A DNA stretch of 64,000 nt, taken from contig CALYLX010000006.1 in NCBI GenBank assembly GCA_944990035.1, forward strand, positions 28,738-92,737, given 5' to 3'. Below are positions 44,192-56,383 of this stretch, in pieces. Numbering within the stretch: the stretch's first letter is position 1; each line of letters opens with the position of its first letter. The translations under genes and the position numbers were made by a program. The notes under the pieces were generated by a model. That model was given only the letters and a program-made list of their open reading frames with translations, did no database searches and was not told where the DNA came from. Origin of the DNA: Clitopilus passeckerianus. Taxonomy: Eukaryota; Basidiomycota; Agaricomycetes; Agaricales; Entolomataceae.

Positions 44192-45620
44192 TTACTCTTG
44201 AGGAGGAGCATAGGGTTGGACAAGCATTTTGCTGAACTCCTTCAGCTTCTCTGGGCCACGAACTTCTTCCGTGAGGAGGGGAAGTTGGATGATGTGGAAG
44301 AACTCGTCATAAAGCTCGTGCGCCTCTGCAAGATATTTCTGCTGCATCTTGTGTCGTACGTTACAGTGCTCGCAGTCGGAACCTGGCCCAAACGCGGTCA
44401 GTGTGTTATCATTTGAAAGAGAAGGGAATAGCCTTACTTTTCTTGGGGAACAAGAGCTGGTTCACGACAATATTATGTGTGTCGATTTCATAGGAGGTGA
44501 GCTCTTGGACAAGACGTTCAGTCTCGTAAAGAGACAAGAACTCGGATATGCAGACGCAGACGAAGGTCGTCTTTTCCTAGAATCGGAAGGGAGGTGTTAA
44601 CATGGTTTGATAGAGCCAATAGATAAGGCTTACTGGGTCCTTGAACTGGTTGTTCACTTCCGTGATGACGGCCCTCATGGATTCGAGTTTGGCGAACATG
44701 TCTTCTTGAGAACCTGCTTCACCTCCCATCATGCTCGACATCTATCCGAAAATGCGTCAGGTTTACATCGCCTGGCCGAAACACGAGGAGGCCGGACAAA
44801 CCTGGTTAATCATCGGTCCGAACCTTGAACCAAGAGAACTGAGTTTGCCCAGGGCTTTCTCCAAGACAGTGGGGAATGACAAGAAACGAAGAGTATGTCC
44901 GGTGGGTGCAGTGTCGAATACGATAACAGAGTACTCCATGGACTTGACATGCCTGCAGGTATGCTGAGATAAGGGCGCCGAAAGAAGTAGAGTACAGATT
45001 GTGCATACTTCATAATCTCAGCAAAACTCATGGCTTCGTCGACACCTGGGATGGCAAATGCAAGATCTTGCATCATCGAGCCCATCATGCCATTTGAGTC
45101 AGCTTTAATGATTGTTAGCTCTCAGTGGAAGCTAATGTTGAAAGGAGACGAACATTGCTCGACCATCTCCTGGATGGCACTGGTGGGGTCTATCTCCATT
45201 GCGAAGAGATTGTCGAATCCATTGACTTTGGTCGCGTCCTTGGAGAACTTTTGGCCAAAGGCATCGGAAAGGTTGTGTGCCGGGTCAGTCGACTAGAGCC
45301 AGCGATCAGCTATGAAGAGTCCCAAGTTGAATGCGAGGTACACACGATGAGCAGCACGGACTGCCGCACTTGTGCCAACTGGATTGCAAGAGAGCAAGAT
45401 GTAGTAGTTTTACCTAAGATTCCAGGGTTCAGAACAGAATAGTGGTTGAGTTGTTCATGTTAATGTACCTACACCTCCCTTTCCACCTGCAGAAAAGTGA
45501 CACGAATCAGCTGCGGACACTTTAACAGATTGACCACGCATGCTTACCGCAAAAGATCCACTTCAAGCTCGTCTGATCAAGGATGTTCTCGAGAGTGGGC
45601 GGGAGTTCTTCTGAAGCCAT
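44192..45620 (-). CDS. GET3: GET3, ATPase for tail-anchored protein targeting
   Basis: The start at 45620 reads [21 protein letters not shown]. The P-loop GGKGGVGKTT is spread over three exons. Further landmarks are [16 protein letters not shown] (switch I), the methionine-rich client-binding region around [11 protein letters not shown] and [25 protein letters not shown] (switch II), VNQLLFPKK, and the zinc-binding CEHC that holds the homodimer together. The protein ends VQPYAPPQE at 44192. Length is about 330-340 residues, normal. GET3 carries tail-anchored proteins from Sgt2 and Get4/5 to the Get1/2 receptor at the ER. One intron uses the donor GTTCGT. The start is 237 bp from the divergent SRP68 start. 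Confidence 0.96.
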
Positions 45621-45857
45621 TAGTTCGTAGTTCTTGGTCTAGTCGTCGAGGGAATTGAAATGAAAAAAGACAAGCAATGAGCCCTGAGGGTATTTATGCG
45701 CAAAACTGGCGGTGTACGTGAAAGTTGATCGTAAGGGTTATCGCGTGGCCCCGAGATTTTGAATTTGATAGCGCCGTCAAGTTCACCGTGAGTTTGGCTC
45801 AATCCATCATCTTCTACATCGTTCTAGCTGCTACGCGACTTGGGAAGAACTTGCAAG
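45621..45857. promoter_or_regulatory. Divergent promoter region, GET3 / SRP68
   Basis: 237 bp between two start codons pointing away from each other; both genes serve protein delivery to the ER. No TATA box was seen; specific factor sites were not identified. Confidence 0.45.
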
Positions 45858-48006
45858 ATGCCTGCAGATGCTGCCAAACCGGTTTCTGCATTCAGAGGTA
45901 GAGGAAATACTCGGAGTTTAGTGGAGGAAGAGCTGACTGGGATTATCAGCGCTGCAAATCGCAAATGAACAGAGAAGTGCATATGGATTGCGATACAATG
46001 ACTTTGAACGATACCGGTACGTATTGTATAAACTTTGGGATGGGATATGTTATGACATCCAGCAGCAAGCATTGTGCTAATCGCACTCATCGCCTTCGGT
46101 CAACCTTGAAGATGACCCACGGAAAGGGAAGGGAGTTCAAGAAACTACCAGCTCTGAACCCAGAGACCATGACCAACGGGCAGTAAGTATATTGTCTACT
46201 CTACAACAAAACATGTTCCGAATCTTTCCTTTCTACAGCCTACAACTCCTACTTTTCGAATCTGAGCGCGCATGGGCTTATGCACAGGACCTCAACGCAC
46301 AGGCCTTAAAGCCTGCAAACGAAGAGCATGCCAGTACTCTTCGCCACTCAGCTACAGGAAGATTCCGCCGCGCTGTTAATTGGTCTACCCAACTCTTGTC
46401 GCACTGCCAGACTCTCCACAGCGCAGGTTCCCTTCCAGCGTCCAACCTCCTGGAAGCAACGGTTTACACCCTCATCCTGAACGGCCGCTTCTTGAGGTAC
46501 AGGGACGAATTCGATGATGCTCTGGTCCAATTGAGTGTCTCTAGGAGCTTGCTGGATGAGCTCGCGAATGCCGCTTCCACCAGCCGGGACCAGGCTCTTG
46601 CGGTCCTATTTGGGGACGAAATCGCTCCAGAGATCAGATACTGCGCGCATGAGATGGGCAGGGAGAGGGCGTACGATATCAACGCTATCGTCAAAGAGTT
46701 CTCTGGGAGACATCGGGAAGAGCTTGTCCCAGGCTGTTCTGACGTTCTCCAACAGCTGAAGGAAGATTCTGGAAAGGATAAGGGACAGACGACAAAGCTT
46801 GAGACGATGACCTGGGAAGGGAAGCCTGTTCCAGTTAGGAATCCGGAGCTGGTGGACGTGTTGTTGAAGGTGCAGGAAGCTGAGGCTAGGCTTGAGAAGG
46901 GAGATGTGAAGGTTGGGTCGAAGAAGGCTGTTGCTGCTTATGATGCTACGCTTCTGGCTTTGAGCGACGCGGAGGAGGTTGCGAGGAAGCTCACTGAGGC
47001 CCAACAGGTTTGTTATCCTGTGTTCGATCGTCGATTCATAGCTGACGCCTGCATGTAGTTGAGCGGAAGTACTTCAACTGGATCAGCTTCCGGAGAACGC
47101 GACATTCAATTCGTCCATGCTTTCATCGTCTATCAACTGCTTTCTCGCCGAATCCAACGTGACCTTCTACTTATATCTGCCTTGCTCTCCTCGTCCGACT
47201 CCGGGCCCGGAGCGAGCAGCAAAGGGAAAGGCAAGGAAGAAAAAGTGGATGCAAGGCTCTATCCTGCGCTCGTCAAGCTTCTGGACACCGTTCTGCAGAG
47301 CCTGGATCAGATGAAGACCCTCAGTATTGTGGACGATAGCCCCGATTTGGCTTCTGCCGTTGAGGCCAGGAGCTCGTATACGAGGGCAAAGAGGTGATGT
47401 TTTCTTTACTTCTATGCATGATCTAAATTCTGATACCGCTTTGCATTCGATAGATGCCTCTACTTGGCTCGCTGCTACGGGCCCGTCAAGAAATTTGCAG
47501 AAGCACTGGCTTTGATCGACCTTGCCCATATTCACATCCGCGAGGCAACCAACAGCTTGAGCATGATAGACGTCGACCCTATCTCCACTCCATCCGAATC
47601 GAGCAAATCTCCTTTCTACCCACTCGCACAGGATGAAGTCAAGACCCTTGAGTCCGCTCTAACCTCTGATGCGCTCCAGCTCAAAAGAGATTGGTTCGCG
47701 TATAACGGAGGGCAGGTTGACAAAGACGGGAAGGGTTTCAAGAAACCATTATTCTTCAACATCGCTTTGAATTACGTGGACTTGGATATGGATAGGCTGT
47801 TGGTGAGGGCTGGGAAGCAGGCTGAGGTGCCGAAGGAGCCGGTTCAAGCTAAAGTGTCAGCACCCCCGCCTGTCCAGGAGAAGAAGCCTACTGTGCAGAA
47901 GGCGAGGGTGGCGGAGGCGGAGAGGCCTGAAACTCCTGAACCACAGCAGCAAGCTCAGAAGGGTGGGTTGAGCAGTTTGTTGGGTGGCTGGTGGGGACGG
48001 AGCTAG
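45858..48006 (+). CDS. SRP68: Signal recognition particle subunit SRP68
   Basis: Exon 1 (MPADAAKPVSAFR) joins ALQIANEQRSAYGLRYNDFERYR and KHCANRTHRLRSTLKMTHGKG, the conserved RNA-binding start of SRP68. Then come NGHLQLLLFESERAWAYAQ, a long helical, TPR-like middle and, near the end, KPLFFNIALNYVDLDMDRL, the segment that binds SRP72. The C-terminus is Pro/Glu/Lys-rich and ends GGLSSLLGGWWGRS at 48006. Length is about 625 residues. SRP68 with SRP72 binds the S domain of SRP RNA and is needed for co-translational ER targeting. Introns near the start are 45-55 nt. The gene converges on KU80 with about 107 bp between stops. Confidence 0.95.
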
Positions 48007-48113
48007 TGTTGGGCTGGAAACTCGAATTATTTGTGTGAAGTCAAAATGTACTGTACAGGTGGTATATACAAGAGATAAATACGCGATAGTCCATGATCCT
48101 TCATTCGTTCGAT

Positions 48114-51100
48114 TCAGTTGTGGATAAACTCTTCTGCGACGTTATCTGAGATGCTGGAGTGACCTCCACTCTGGCGTGCCTCCGAATCGCTGATCAGCCC
48201 AAGTGGTCGGCCAGCTTCTTGGACTTTCGTCCAGAACCGACGATTACCATACTCTGCAGTACATTTGTCCTTTAGGTCCTTCATAAAGCTATATGGAGCC
48301 CATTCAGTACCAATGTCGCCTTGACGCGGAAACACCGACTCACGCATTCCAAGCCTCAATCTCATCCTCGTTCAGGCAGGTATCCCTCATTACCGTCATG
48401 CACTCCAGCATTTCGGCATCTCGCTTCTTCATCATCGGTTTCTGCACAATCCCCAAGATCACCGCACACAAGTCCTCAACCGCCTTGGTGACAACATCGC
48501 CTTGGGAGATATTCTTCTTGAAATCAGCCAACGGCTTGTGGGCACCAATGATCCTTCCGGGGTCTGGTCCCAGATCTACGTCAGGCGAGACGGAGCGAGC
48601 TGGAGTAGGTAAAGGATGTGCTCGACGAGGCGGGGTAGCGGGTTTGGATGGTTTCTTGTTGAGGAGAAGGTCTTCTTCCTCTTCATCCTCGGGCTCGGTG
48701 TCACTGCCTTCTGCAGCAGTTTTGCCTTTGCTGGGTGAGGCCTGTGAGGCAGCCCGGATGCTGATGTCAGAGGTGGGTTGTTTGCGGTCGAGCAGGAGTT
48801 CTTCTTCGTCTGCAGCGTGGACGTGATCGGCGTTTCGAGTTCTGGCGACTTTCTTTGGAACTGGGAGGGATGGATAAGCTTAGATAACTACATGCCAGGA
48901 AATGGATAGCTGACCTTCTTTGACTTTGAGGGCAGCTTTGCATTCTTCTAGAGCCTCTCTGGACCGTTTGATGACTCTCTTTGGAGGGTCGAAGTACTTA
49001 GTCAACTCTGGATGAGGCGGAGGCAATGGATTGGTCGAGATGTCGGAAACGACAGCGCAATGGAACAGGGCTTGTTTCAGCCTGTGAAGAGCCGGGTTGT
49101 ATGATAACAAGGTGTCGAACCATGGTTGGCGGTTTCTGCAATGGTCAGATGATTAGGCTGACTTCAATCATCTAGGGATAACATCCTTACCCGCTCTCAT
49201 CTTTATCACCGGCATCCATGAGATCCATGGCATCGACGAACTCGTCCATGGCGTCCATTTGTTCTTCAGTAGGTAGGTAAGGATGGTCGGTAATCCTCTC
49301 CATATTCTTCGCGACCAGGTTATCAAGACTTGCAAAGGTGTATTTGCGGACATCGTCGGCGAAGGGCATCTGCAAGTAGTTATCAGACTCTCTATAGGAG
49401 ATATATGCATGCTCGTGGGATGGACTGACCTGAGCCCAGATGAAGCAATCAACGTTCTCGAAGATGACTGGCTTGAGGACTCCCATCTTTGGGTCTGCCC
49501 CGTCTTTGGATACCCAGCGGGCAATCGCCATTACTCCCTTAGCATACATCGCCTGAACGACAGAAGAAAGTGCAACTTGTTGTCGTGGCGAAGCAGGATC
49601 CGCCCAAACGTAGTAGATCTCTCCCAAAGTGTATTCACGACGGAACTGGATGGGGTCGTATGAGAAATATTGAAAACCGAAGGATTCTGAAGGCATCACT
49701 TACGTTCTTGTTGGGGAAGAAACCACACAAGTCAATGCCTTTCCTCGTCGGAAGTTTAGGGAAGTTGTTATCTGGGCATGGAACATACGTCGTCCCATAC
49801 TTGTAGCCACGTATGAGCTGCTCCTTCTCCACTTTCTCAAGGTGCTCCGGCTTTTCTTCTTTCGGTGACTTCTCAGCAGCACCATCCAGAAGATCGTAGT
49901 CTTCATCCTCCATCTTCACATCGCCGTCTTCGTCTTCGGCTTTGGCTTGGTCAACGTAATATTCCGTCCGCATCTTCAGCTGAGCATAAGTCTGAATAGG
50001 CTTTTCGTCCACGTCCATGTCAGTTTCCGTGTCCTTGGCTTCCCTGACAGCAAATTTCTTGAAGCTCTTAGGACGGGACACGGATGTACATTTGCTGGTC
50101 TTGACGGCAATTTCGATTGCTTGTTCGCTCTTGGTATCAACGTCGCCGAGCCGGAGGATAGTTGCACTCAGAACTGAGTTGACTTGCTTGATATCAGGTC
50201 GACTAACTTCGCGGAGAGCGAGAGCACATGTTCCGATGACGCCCTTGTCCAGCTTTTCGACGAAGTCGCTCCAGAATTGTTCATTCTTTGCCTGAGATGG
50301 TATCCGTTAGGAGGGTCGGTTAAAGATTGTGTGCAATATACCTTCTGGGAACTCTTGTCTTCCTCTTCGTAAGGAAAGTCTGGGTCATCAAAGTCGATGC
50401 CACTGTCATGATTGGAAATGAGTGCGAAGAAATAGTGGTGAGAGGGCAAGGCTCACATGAGGGCAAAGTTGATGCCCAAATCGTTTATCTTCTCAACCGT
50501 CGCCTCCCAACCCTCGTCGTCAAAACTTTGTTCTCCGTCGGTAAGCATGACAATCTTGCGAGTCCATTTCCTCTTCCCAACATGTGCATGTTGGGCCTCA
50601 ATGCCAACGACAAGTGCATCAATGGCTGGAAGTTGGGTGAGCTCAGAGTATAGAATATACGAAAAGAAGATACATACGGTCACCAGAGATGGTTGAGGGC
50701 TGTATGGTGTCAATTTTGGCAAGAGTTTCCGCATTGGCCTGAGCAATAGGAATAAACTCTGTTACATGCTCATAACCATCCTTATGAGCGTCATTGACAA
50801 GATTGGACGTTTCTATGGGATATGAGCATGAAAAACCCCTTACAGAAGTGGATGCCACTTACCCTCAGTGCCGAACAGGATTACACCGCATTGGTCGGTT
50901 TTGCGTTCGTTATAGATCTGTGGTGCATGGTAAAGCTAGTGCTGAAGATAGAAAGCATGTTTACCCACAAGCTCTTGTACTTTGAGCTTGACGAATTGAA
51001 GCGCCCATTCGAGATTAGTTATCTCGGTGGACCTTTCTTCGCCATTTGGACCTGGAGGTAACTCGATTGTTCTGAGTTTACTCATGGTCGACGAGACATC

Positions 51101-51191
51101 TACCAAGAATACGGTCGAGGTATACTGCGCCATGTTAGTCCAGATTGAATGTCCCATAAAGACGACTTACACCAGCTCTTTCAGCAGGCAT
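48114..51191 (-). CDS. KU80: KU80, DNA end-binding subunit of the Ku heterodimer
   Basis: The start at 51191 (MPAERAG, then an intron, then YTSTVFLVDVSSTM) opens a von Willebrand A-type domain with KIVMLTDGEQSFDDEGW. The Ku core follows: ISRPDIKQ-like and RLGDVDTKSEQAIEI regions, KFAVRE, an acidic insert (DEDGDVKMEDEDYD), QLIRGYKYGTTYVP, IYYVWADPASPRQQVALSS, MAIARWV and the C-terminal helical arm, PALHRLKQALFHCAV. The last exons (NISQGDVVTKAVEDLC, RRFWTKVQEAGRPLGLI) form the Ku80 C-terminal helical domain that contacts DNA-PKcs in animals. Stop at 48114. Length is roughly 800 residues over many exons. Ku70/Ku80 rings bind broken DNA ends and start non-homologous end joining. The gene diverges from the SNF2 gene by 242 bp. 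Confidence 0.94.
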
Positions 51192-51433
51192 GATGGTGGT
51201 CTGGAGTTGCGTGTAGTGATTCACTCGCAAAGCCGGACGCGACGTGAAATGAGTCGACCACGTGACCAAGGCTGTGTTCTCACGTTCTTTGTGACTGTTT
51301 GTGACTTGTGACATTGAGCTTGGTTGTCCATCCCTCTTTCGCCTCAGCCGCGTGACAACTTTTTCGAGTTTACGAGGGCCGACGCGACCGTCCCAGTTTC
51401 CCATTGAGTTCACCGTCAATCGTCTCTTCGACG
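51192..51433. promoter_or_regulatory. Divergent promoter region, KU80 / SNF2
   Basis: 242 bp between divergent starts. It includes repeated TTTGTGAC words near 51288-51310 (TTTGTGACTG, TTTGTGACTTGTGAC). No TATA box seen. Confidence 0.4.
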
Positions 51434-54400
51434 ATGTCCGCCCAAGTCTTGGGCAATGGAATACCTCAGCAGCCAGGTCAACAGAGACCTCAAGGCATGC
51501 CTGATTTACAGCAGTTGATCTTGGTAAAATCCCCTCCTAACTTCCATAACTTATACTCATACTTTGCCTCAACTTAGCGCGCGAAATTCCTTCGACAGAA
51601 TCCCCATGAACAGAAAAGCCCGAATGAGCTTGAGCAGCTGATGAAGTACATACAGGTTATGACTCAAGGTGAGCACCGTCTCGAACAATATGGGACACCC
51701 AGCTTACACGCTTGGTAGCACACAACAGCAGGGTGCAAGCAGCGAATGCCGCCCAACAACAGCAACCTTTTCAACCACAGCCCATGATGAATGGGTCTTC
51801 TCAACCCCTCACAAATGGCTCAGCGGTTACCTCTATTACCTCTGGCCCAGTTCCACAAGCTGTTCCCCCGCCATCCCAGACGCCCGTCTCATTTACAGGC
51901 GACCAGATTGCTGCTCTCAGAGCACAAATATCGGCATTCAAGCTTCTCAGCCGTGGTCTGCCCGTCCCCGAAACCCTTCAACAGTCGATTCGGGTCAACA
52001 ACAATGCCATCCCCCAACTCGAGAAAATGCTGCAAGGGAATGACGTGCAGTCGAGGGTTGTCGATGCTGCAGTCAAGGTGGCTAAAGGGAGCCGGCTCTT
52101 TCAGCAGCTCCGGTTGATGAAGAAGCAGTCAAGGCTGAGGAACCCCTGCCGACTTTAACCCCGAAGACATGCCCAAGGGTCCATTCCTTGAAGACAACGT
52201 CAGCTCTGGCATCTACCCTTACAATGCCTTCCGACACCCCTTCTCACACCTGAAACGTCCTGCCGACACCGATGCCACCTTGTTTGCTACACGGTTACAA
52301 AGGCTTATCGTTCCCACCATCATGCCAGCTGGCCTCGACGCCCAGCAAATTATGAATGAGCGTGAACGATACATATCGGCACGTGTTCAGCAACGCATCC
52401 GCGAGCTTGAAGGCCTTCCTTCAACTTTGGGAGATGGGTCTTTCGACAACCCTTTGGACCCAGAGGAGACCTCGACAGAAGAGAAGGCTGAAGCAGCAAC
52501 ACCACTGCAGCCACAAAACACAAATCTCACTGCCCTCATCCATCCTGGCCCCACTGCTCATGGCAAACTCCGTGCCATGATTGAGCTCAAGAGTCTCCGA
52601 CTACTGGAGAAGCAGAGGTCAATGAGAGCTCAAGTCGCTGAGCGACTCAACCACGGATCCATGCTTCCCCTCAACAGGCTCGACTTCCGCCGTGTTCGAA
52701 AACCAACCATACGCGATGCTCGTGCTACTGAACAACTGGAGCGCAAGCAACGCGTTGACCGCGAACGAAGAGCCAAGCACAAACATGTTGAGCAGCTCAG
52801 CGTCATCTGCGTCCATGGCAAGGAGGTCCTCAGAGCCAACCAAGACGCTCGTGATAGGATTGCCCGTCTCGGTCGTGCCGTGCTCAACTTCCACGTTTAC
52901 ACCGAGAAGGAGGAGCAGAAGAGGATTGAGAGGATATCGAAGGAGCGTTTGAAGGCGCTTAAGGCTGATGATGAAGAGGCATACATGAAGCTTATCGACA
53001 CGGCGAAGGATACCCGTATCACCCACCTGCTCAGGCAGACCGATGGCTACCTCGACTCTCTTGCCCAGGCTGTCGTTGCTCAGCAAAACGAGCACGGTGT
53101 CCTGCAAGCAATTGATGTCGATGATGGTCCTACTTCCGAGGCTACCTTCGGTGCCCAAGTCATGGCCGATGATGTAAATGACGAGAAGACGAAGATTGAT
53201 TATTACGCTGTTGCGCATAGGATCAAGGAGAAGATCACCAAGCAGCCGTCCATCCTTGTCGGTGGAACATTGAAGGATTACCAGATAAAGGGATTGCAGT
53301 GGATGGTCAGCTTGTACAACAACAGGCTGAATGGTATCCTTGCAGATGAGATGGTAAGTGATTCTTGTCTCTGCTCGAGTTCATCTTCTTATTCAAATGC
53401 CCAGGGTCTCGGAAAAACGATCCAGACTATTTCGCTCATCACCTTCCTCATCGAGGTGAAGAGGCAGCGCGGACCTTACCTCGTCATTGTCCCACTGTCC
53501 ACCATGACTAACTGGTCCGGTGAATTCGCCAAATGGGCTCCTTCCGTCAGGATGATCTCTTACAAGGGCAACCCTACACAACGTAGGATGTTGCAAAACG
53601 AGCTTCGAATGGGTCAATTCCAAGTCCTATTGACGACGTATGAGTACATCATCAAGGATAGGCCGCACCTCAGCAAGTTGAAATGGGTGCATATGATTAT
53701 TGGTATGACACATACATTGATCTCGCGAAGTCGAAATTAACATGTTTTCTCTCTTTCTAGACGAAGGTCATCGTATGAAGAATACTCGCAGTAAACTCGC
53801 TCAAACCCTCACGACCTACTATCACTCCCGCTACCGGCTTATTCTCACCGGTACCCCTCTCCAGAACAACCTGCCAGAATTGTGGGCGCTTCTCAACTTC
53901 GTCCTACCGAAGATCTTCAACTCAGTCAAGTCGTTCGATGAATGGTTCAACACTCCTTTGCCAATTCTGGTACTGGCGACAAGATCGAGTTGAACGAAGA
54001 AGAGGCCCTGCTTATCATTCGTCGTCTCCATAAGGTGCTCCGACCTTTCTTGTTGAGGAGGTTGAAGAAGGATGTCGAGAGCGAGTTGCCAGACAAGATC
54101 GAGAAGGTCATCAGGGTCAGGATGTCGTCTCTGCAGAGTCAACTCTACAAGCAGATGAAGAAGCACAAGATGATTGCCGATGGAAAGGATTCAAAAGGGT
54201 AAGTAAATGTCGTCTGCAAATGTTCTGTTGACTGACATAGAAATAGAAAAATGCCGGTATCAAGGGCTTGAGCAACGAGCTCATGCAGTTGCGAAAGATT
54301 TGCCAGCATCCCTTCTTGTTCGAGAGTGTCGAGGACAAAGTCAGCCCTCAAGGCTTTATCGACGACAAGCTTGTCAGGACGTCCGGAAAGCTCGAATTGC

Positions 54401-56383
54401 TCAACCGAATCCTACCCAAGTTCTTCGCAACCGGCCACAGAGTATGACTGCGTGGTACCTCTTTATCTGTTCATGTGCTTACTTTTTTTCTTTCTCCAGG
54501 TCCTCATCTTCTTCCAGATGACGAAGGTCATGGACATTATGGAAGATTTCTTGAAGATGATGGGTTGGCAGTACCTGCGTCTTGATGGTGGCACGAAGAC
54601 CGAAGAGCGTGCCTCCTTCGTGCAGCTGTTCAATGCCAAAGACTCTGAATACAAGGTCTTCATCCTTTCTACCAGAGCTGGTGGTTTGGGTCTTAACTTG
54701 CAAACTGCCGACACTGTCATCATGTACGTGATATGAGGTTTTCCTCGACCCGTTTCTGACCGCTACCGTTACCAGCTTTGACTCCGATTGGAACCCTCAC
54801 GCCGATCTGCAAGCCCAAGACCGTGCCCATCGTATCGGCCAAACCAAAGCCGTGCTTATTCTGCGTTTCATCACGGAAAAGAGCGTGGAGGAGGCCATGT
54901 ATCAACGGGCTCGTTACAAGCTTGATATTGATGACAAGGTCATTCAAGCCGGTCGTTTCGACAACAAGTCGACACAAGAAGAACAAGAAGAGTTCTTGGT
55001 ACGTCAAATATTTTTCAATCCGATCAAACCATCTAAAACATTATTTTGTAGCGTTCTATTCTCGAAGCTGATCAAGAGGAGGAAAATGAGGAGGCCGGAG
55101 ATATGAACGACGATGAACTGAATGAGCTCATTGCTCGCTCTGAAGAGGAAGCTCTTCTGTTCCGTGAGCTTGATGCCAAGCGGGACCGAGATCTTCTCGA
55201 GAGTTGGCGAGCTGCTGGTCACCGTGGTAAACCTCCAGCAGGCCTCATCCAGCTCGAGGAGCTGCCAGAATGCTACAGATGGATGAACCATTTAAGGTCG
55301 AAGAGGTTGACGAATTGGAACAGGGACGTGGGCAGAGGCGAAGAAACGTCGTCAGCTACAATGACGGCCTCAGCGATGATGCCTGGCTAATGGTATGTTT
55401 CATTCCGTTGACGGCGCTTGGCGAGACGCTTACCGAGAATGCCTAGGCTGTCGAGGAAGGAGAAGATCCTAAAGAGCTCTCCGATCGGGCCCGCGAAAGA
55501 AAGGAGAAGCGAGCCACCAATAAGTTGCTCAAAGAGGCCGATGTTTCGGGCCGCGGTACACCCGCCTCCGAGACCGGACGCAGAGGTAGAAAACCCAAGG
55601 CGAAAGCTAATGACTTCGATTCTGCTTCCGGTGGTAAGAGGAAACGTGGTAGGAAGTCATTGTCCGTGACTCCTTCTCTAAACGGCGACGAAGATGACGA
55701 ACCTGATGTGGTTAGTATCTCCTTTACTCTCAATGCGAGGAACTCGTAACTCTAACTGTTTCTGATAGAAACGTCGCAAGACCAAAGCTTCCAATGGGGA
55801 TCTCCCGGCGAATGTCAAGGACCAGCTGAAGAAGGCATTCGCAGAGTGCCACCGGGCAGTGCTGGCTTGCGAAGACTCGACAGGCAGGAAACGTTGCGAA
55901 CTCTTCAGGAGCTACCCGATAAGCGAGTGAGTACTACTTGTTATTACTTCCGCTTGTTTTCTCAGAAAACAACGTTGTTATTTCAAGGATTACCCCGACT
56001 ATTATCATCTCATCACGCGACCGATCGCCATGTCGCACCTTAAGAAGCGTGCAAACAACGGCACATATAAGACCGTTCAAGCATTCAAGGATGATTGGAG
56101 ACTCATGTTCGACAACGCACGAACCTACAATCAGGAGGGGTCATGGGTCTACGTTGACGCCGAGGAGATGGAGAAGGTCTTCAATGCCACGTTTGACAGA
56201 GTCATGATAGGGTCCGGTTTGCCAGGTGCCCCTGCCGCTGGCTCTGGTTCAGCTGCCTCCTATGAGTCCACACTAACTCCTATGGACGAAGACGAGAGAC
56301 CTCCTCCATCCAGGAGCCGGAGTGCGGGACGGAGACAGGTTATCAGCGATGAGGAGTATCTTACACCCAGCGACGAGGATTAG
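51434..56383 (+). CDS. SNF2: SNF2/STH1-type chromatin-remodelling ATPase with several apparent frameshifts
   Basis: Domains in order: a Gln/Pro-rich start ([13 protein letters not shown]); a QLQ motif near 51890 ([19 protein letters not shown]); an HSA region (52580-52850); SNF2_N starting [18 protein letters not shown], with the P-loop DEM-GLGKT split by an intron at 53354-53404 and the Walker B box [18 protein letters not shown]; helicase C with [15 protein letters not shown] and [10 protein letters not shown]; a SnAC-like segment; an acidic, basic-patched linker; and a C-terminal bromodomain ([27 protein letters not shown]). This is the catalytic subunit of a SWI/SNF or RSC complex; the two paralogues cannot be told apart here. 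One base seems missing at about 52088, 52144, 53956, 55277 and 55906, judged from continuous family homology across each point. No partner gene is evident. Confidence 0.9.

Noticed and set aside
52079..52105. A 27-nt GT...TTTCAG segment that could act as an intron in the SNF2 gene
   Set aside because: Too short for a spliceosomal intron in this organism, where the others are about 45 nt or longer; a missing base in GGG explains the frame better.
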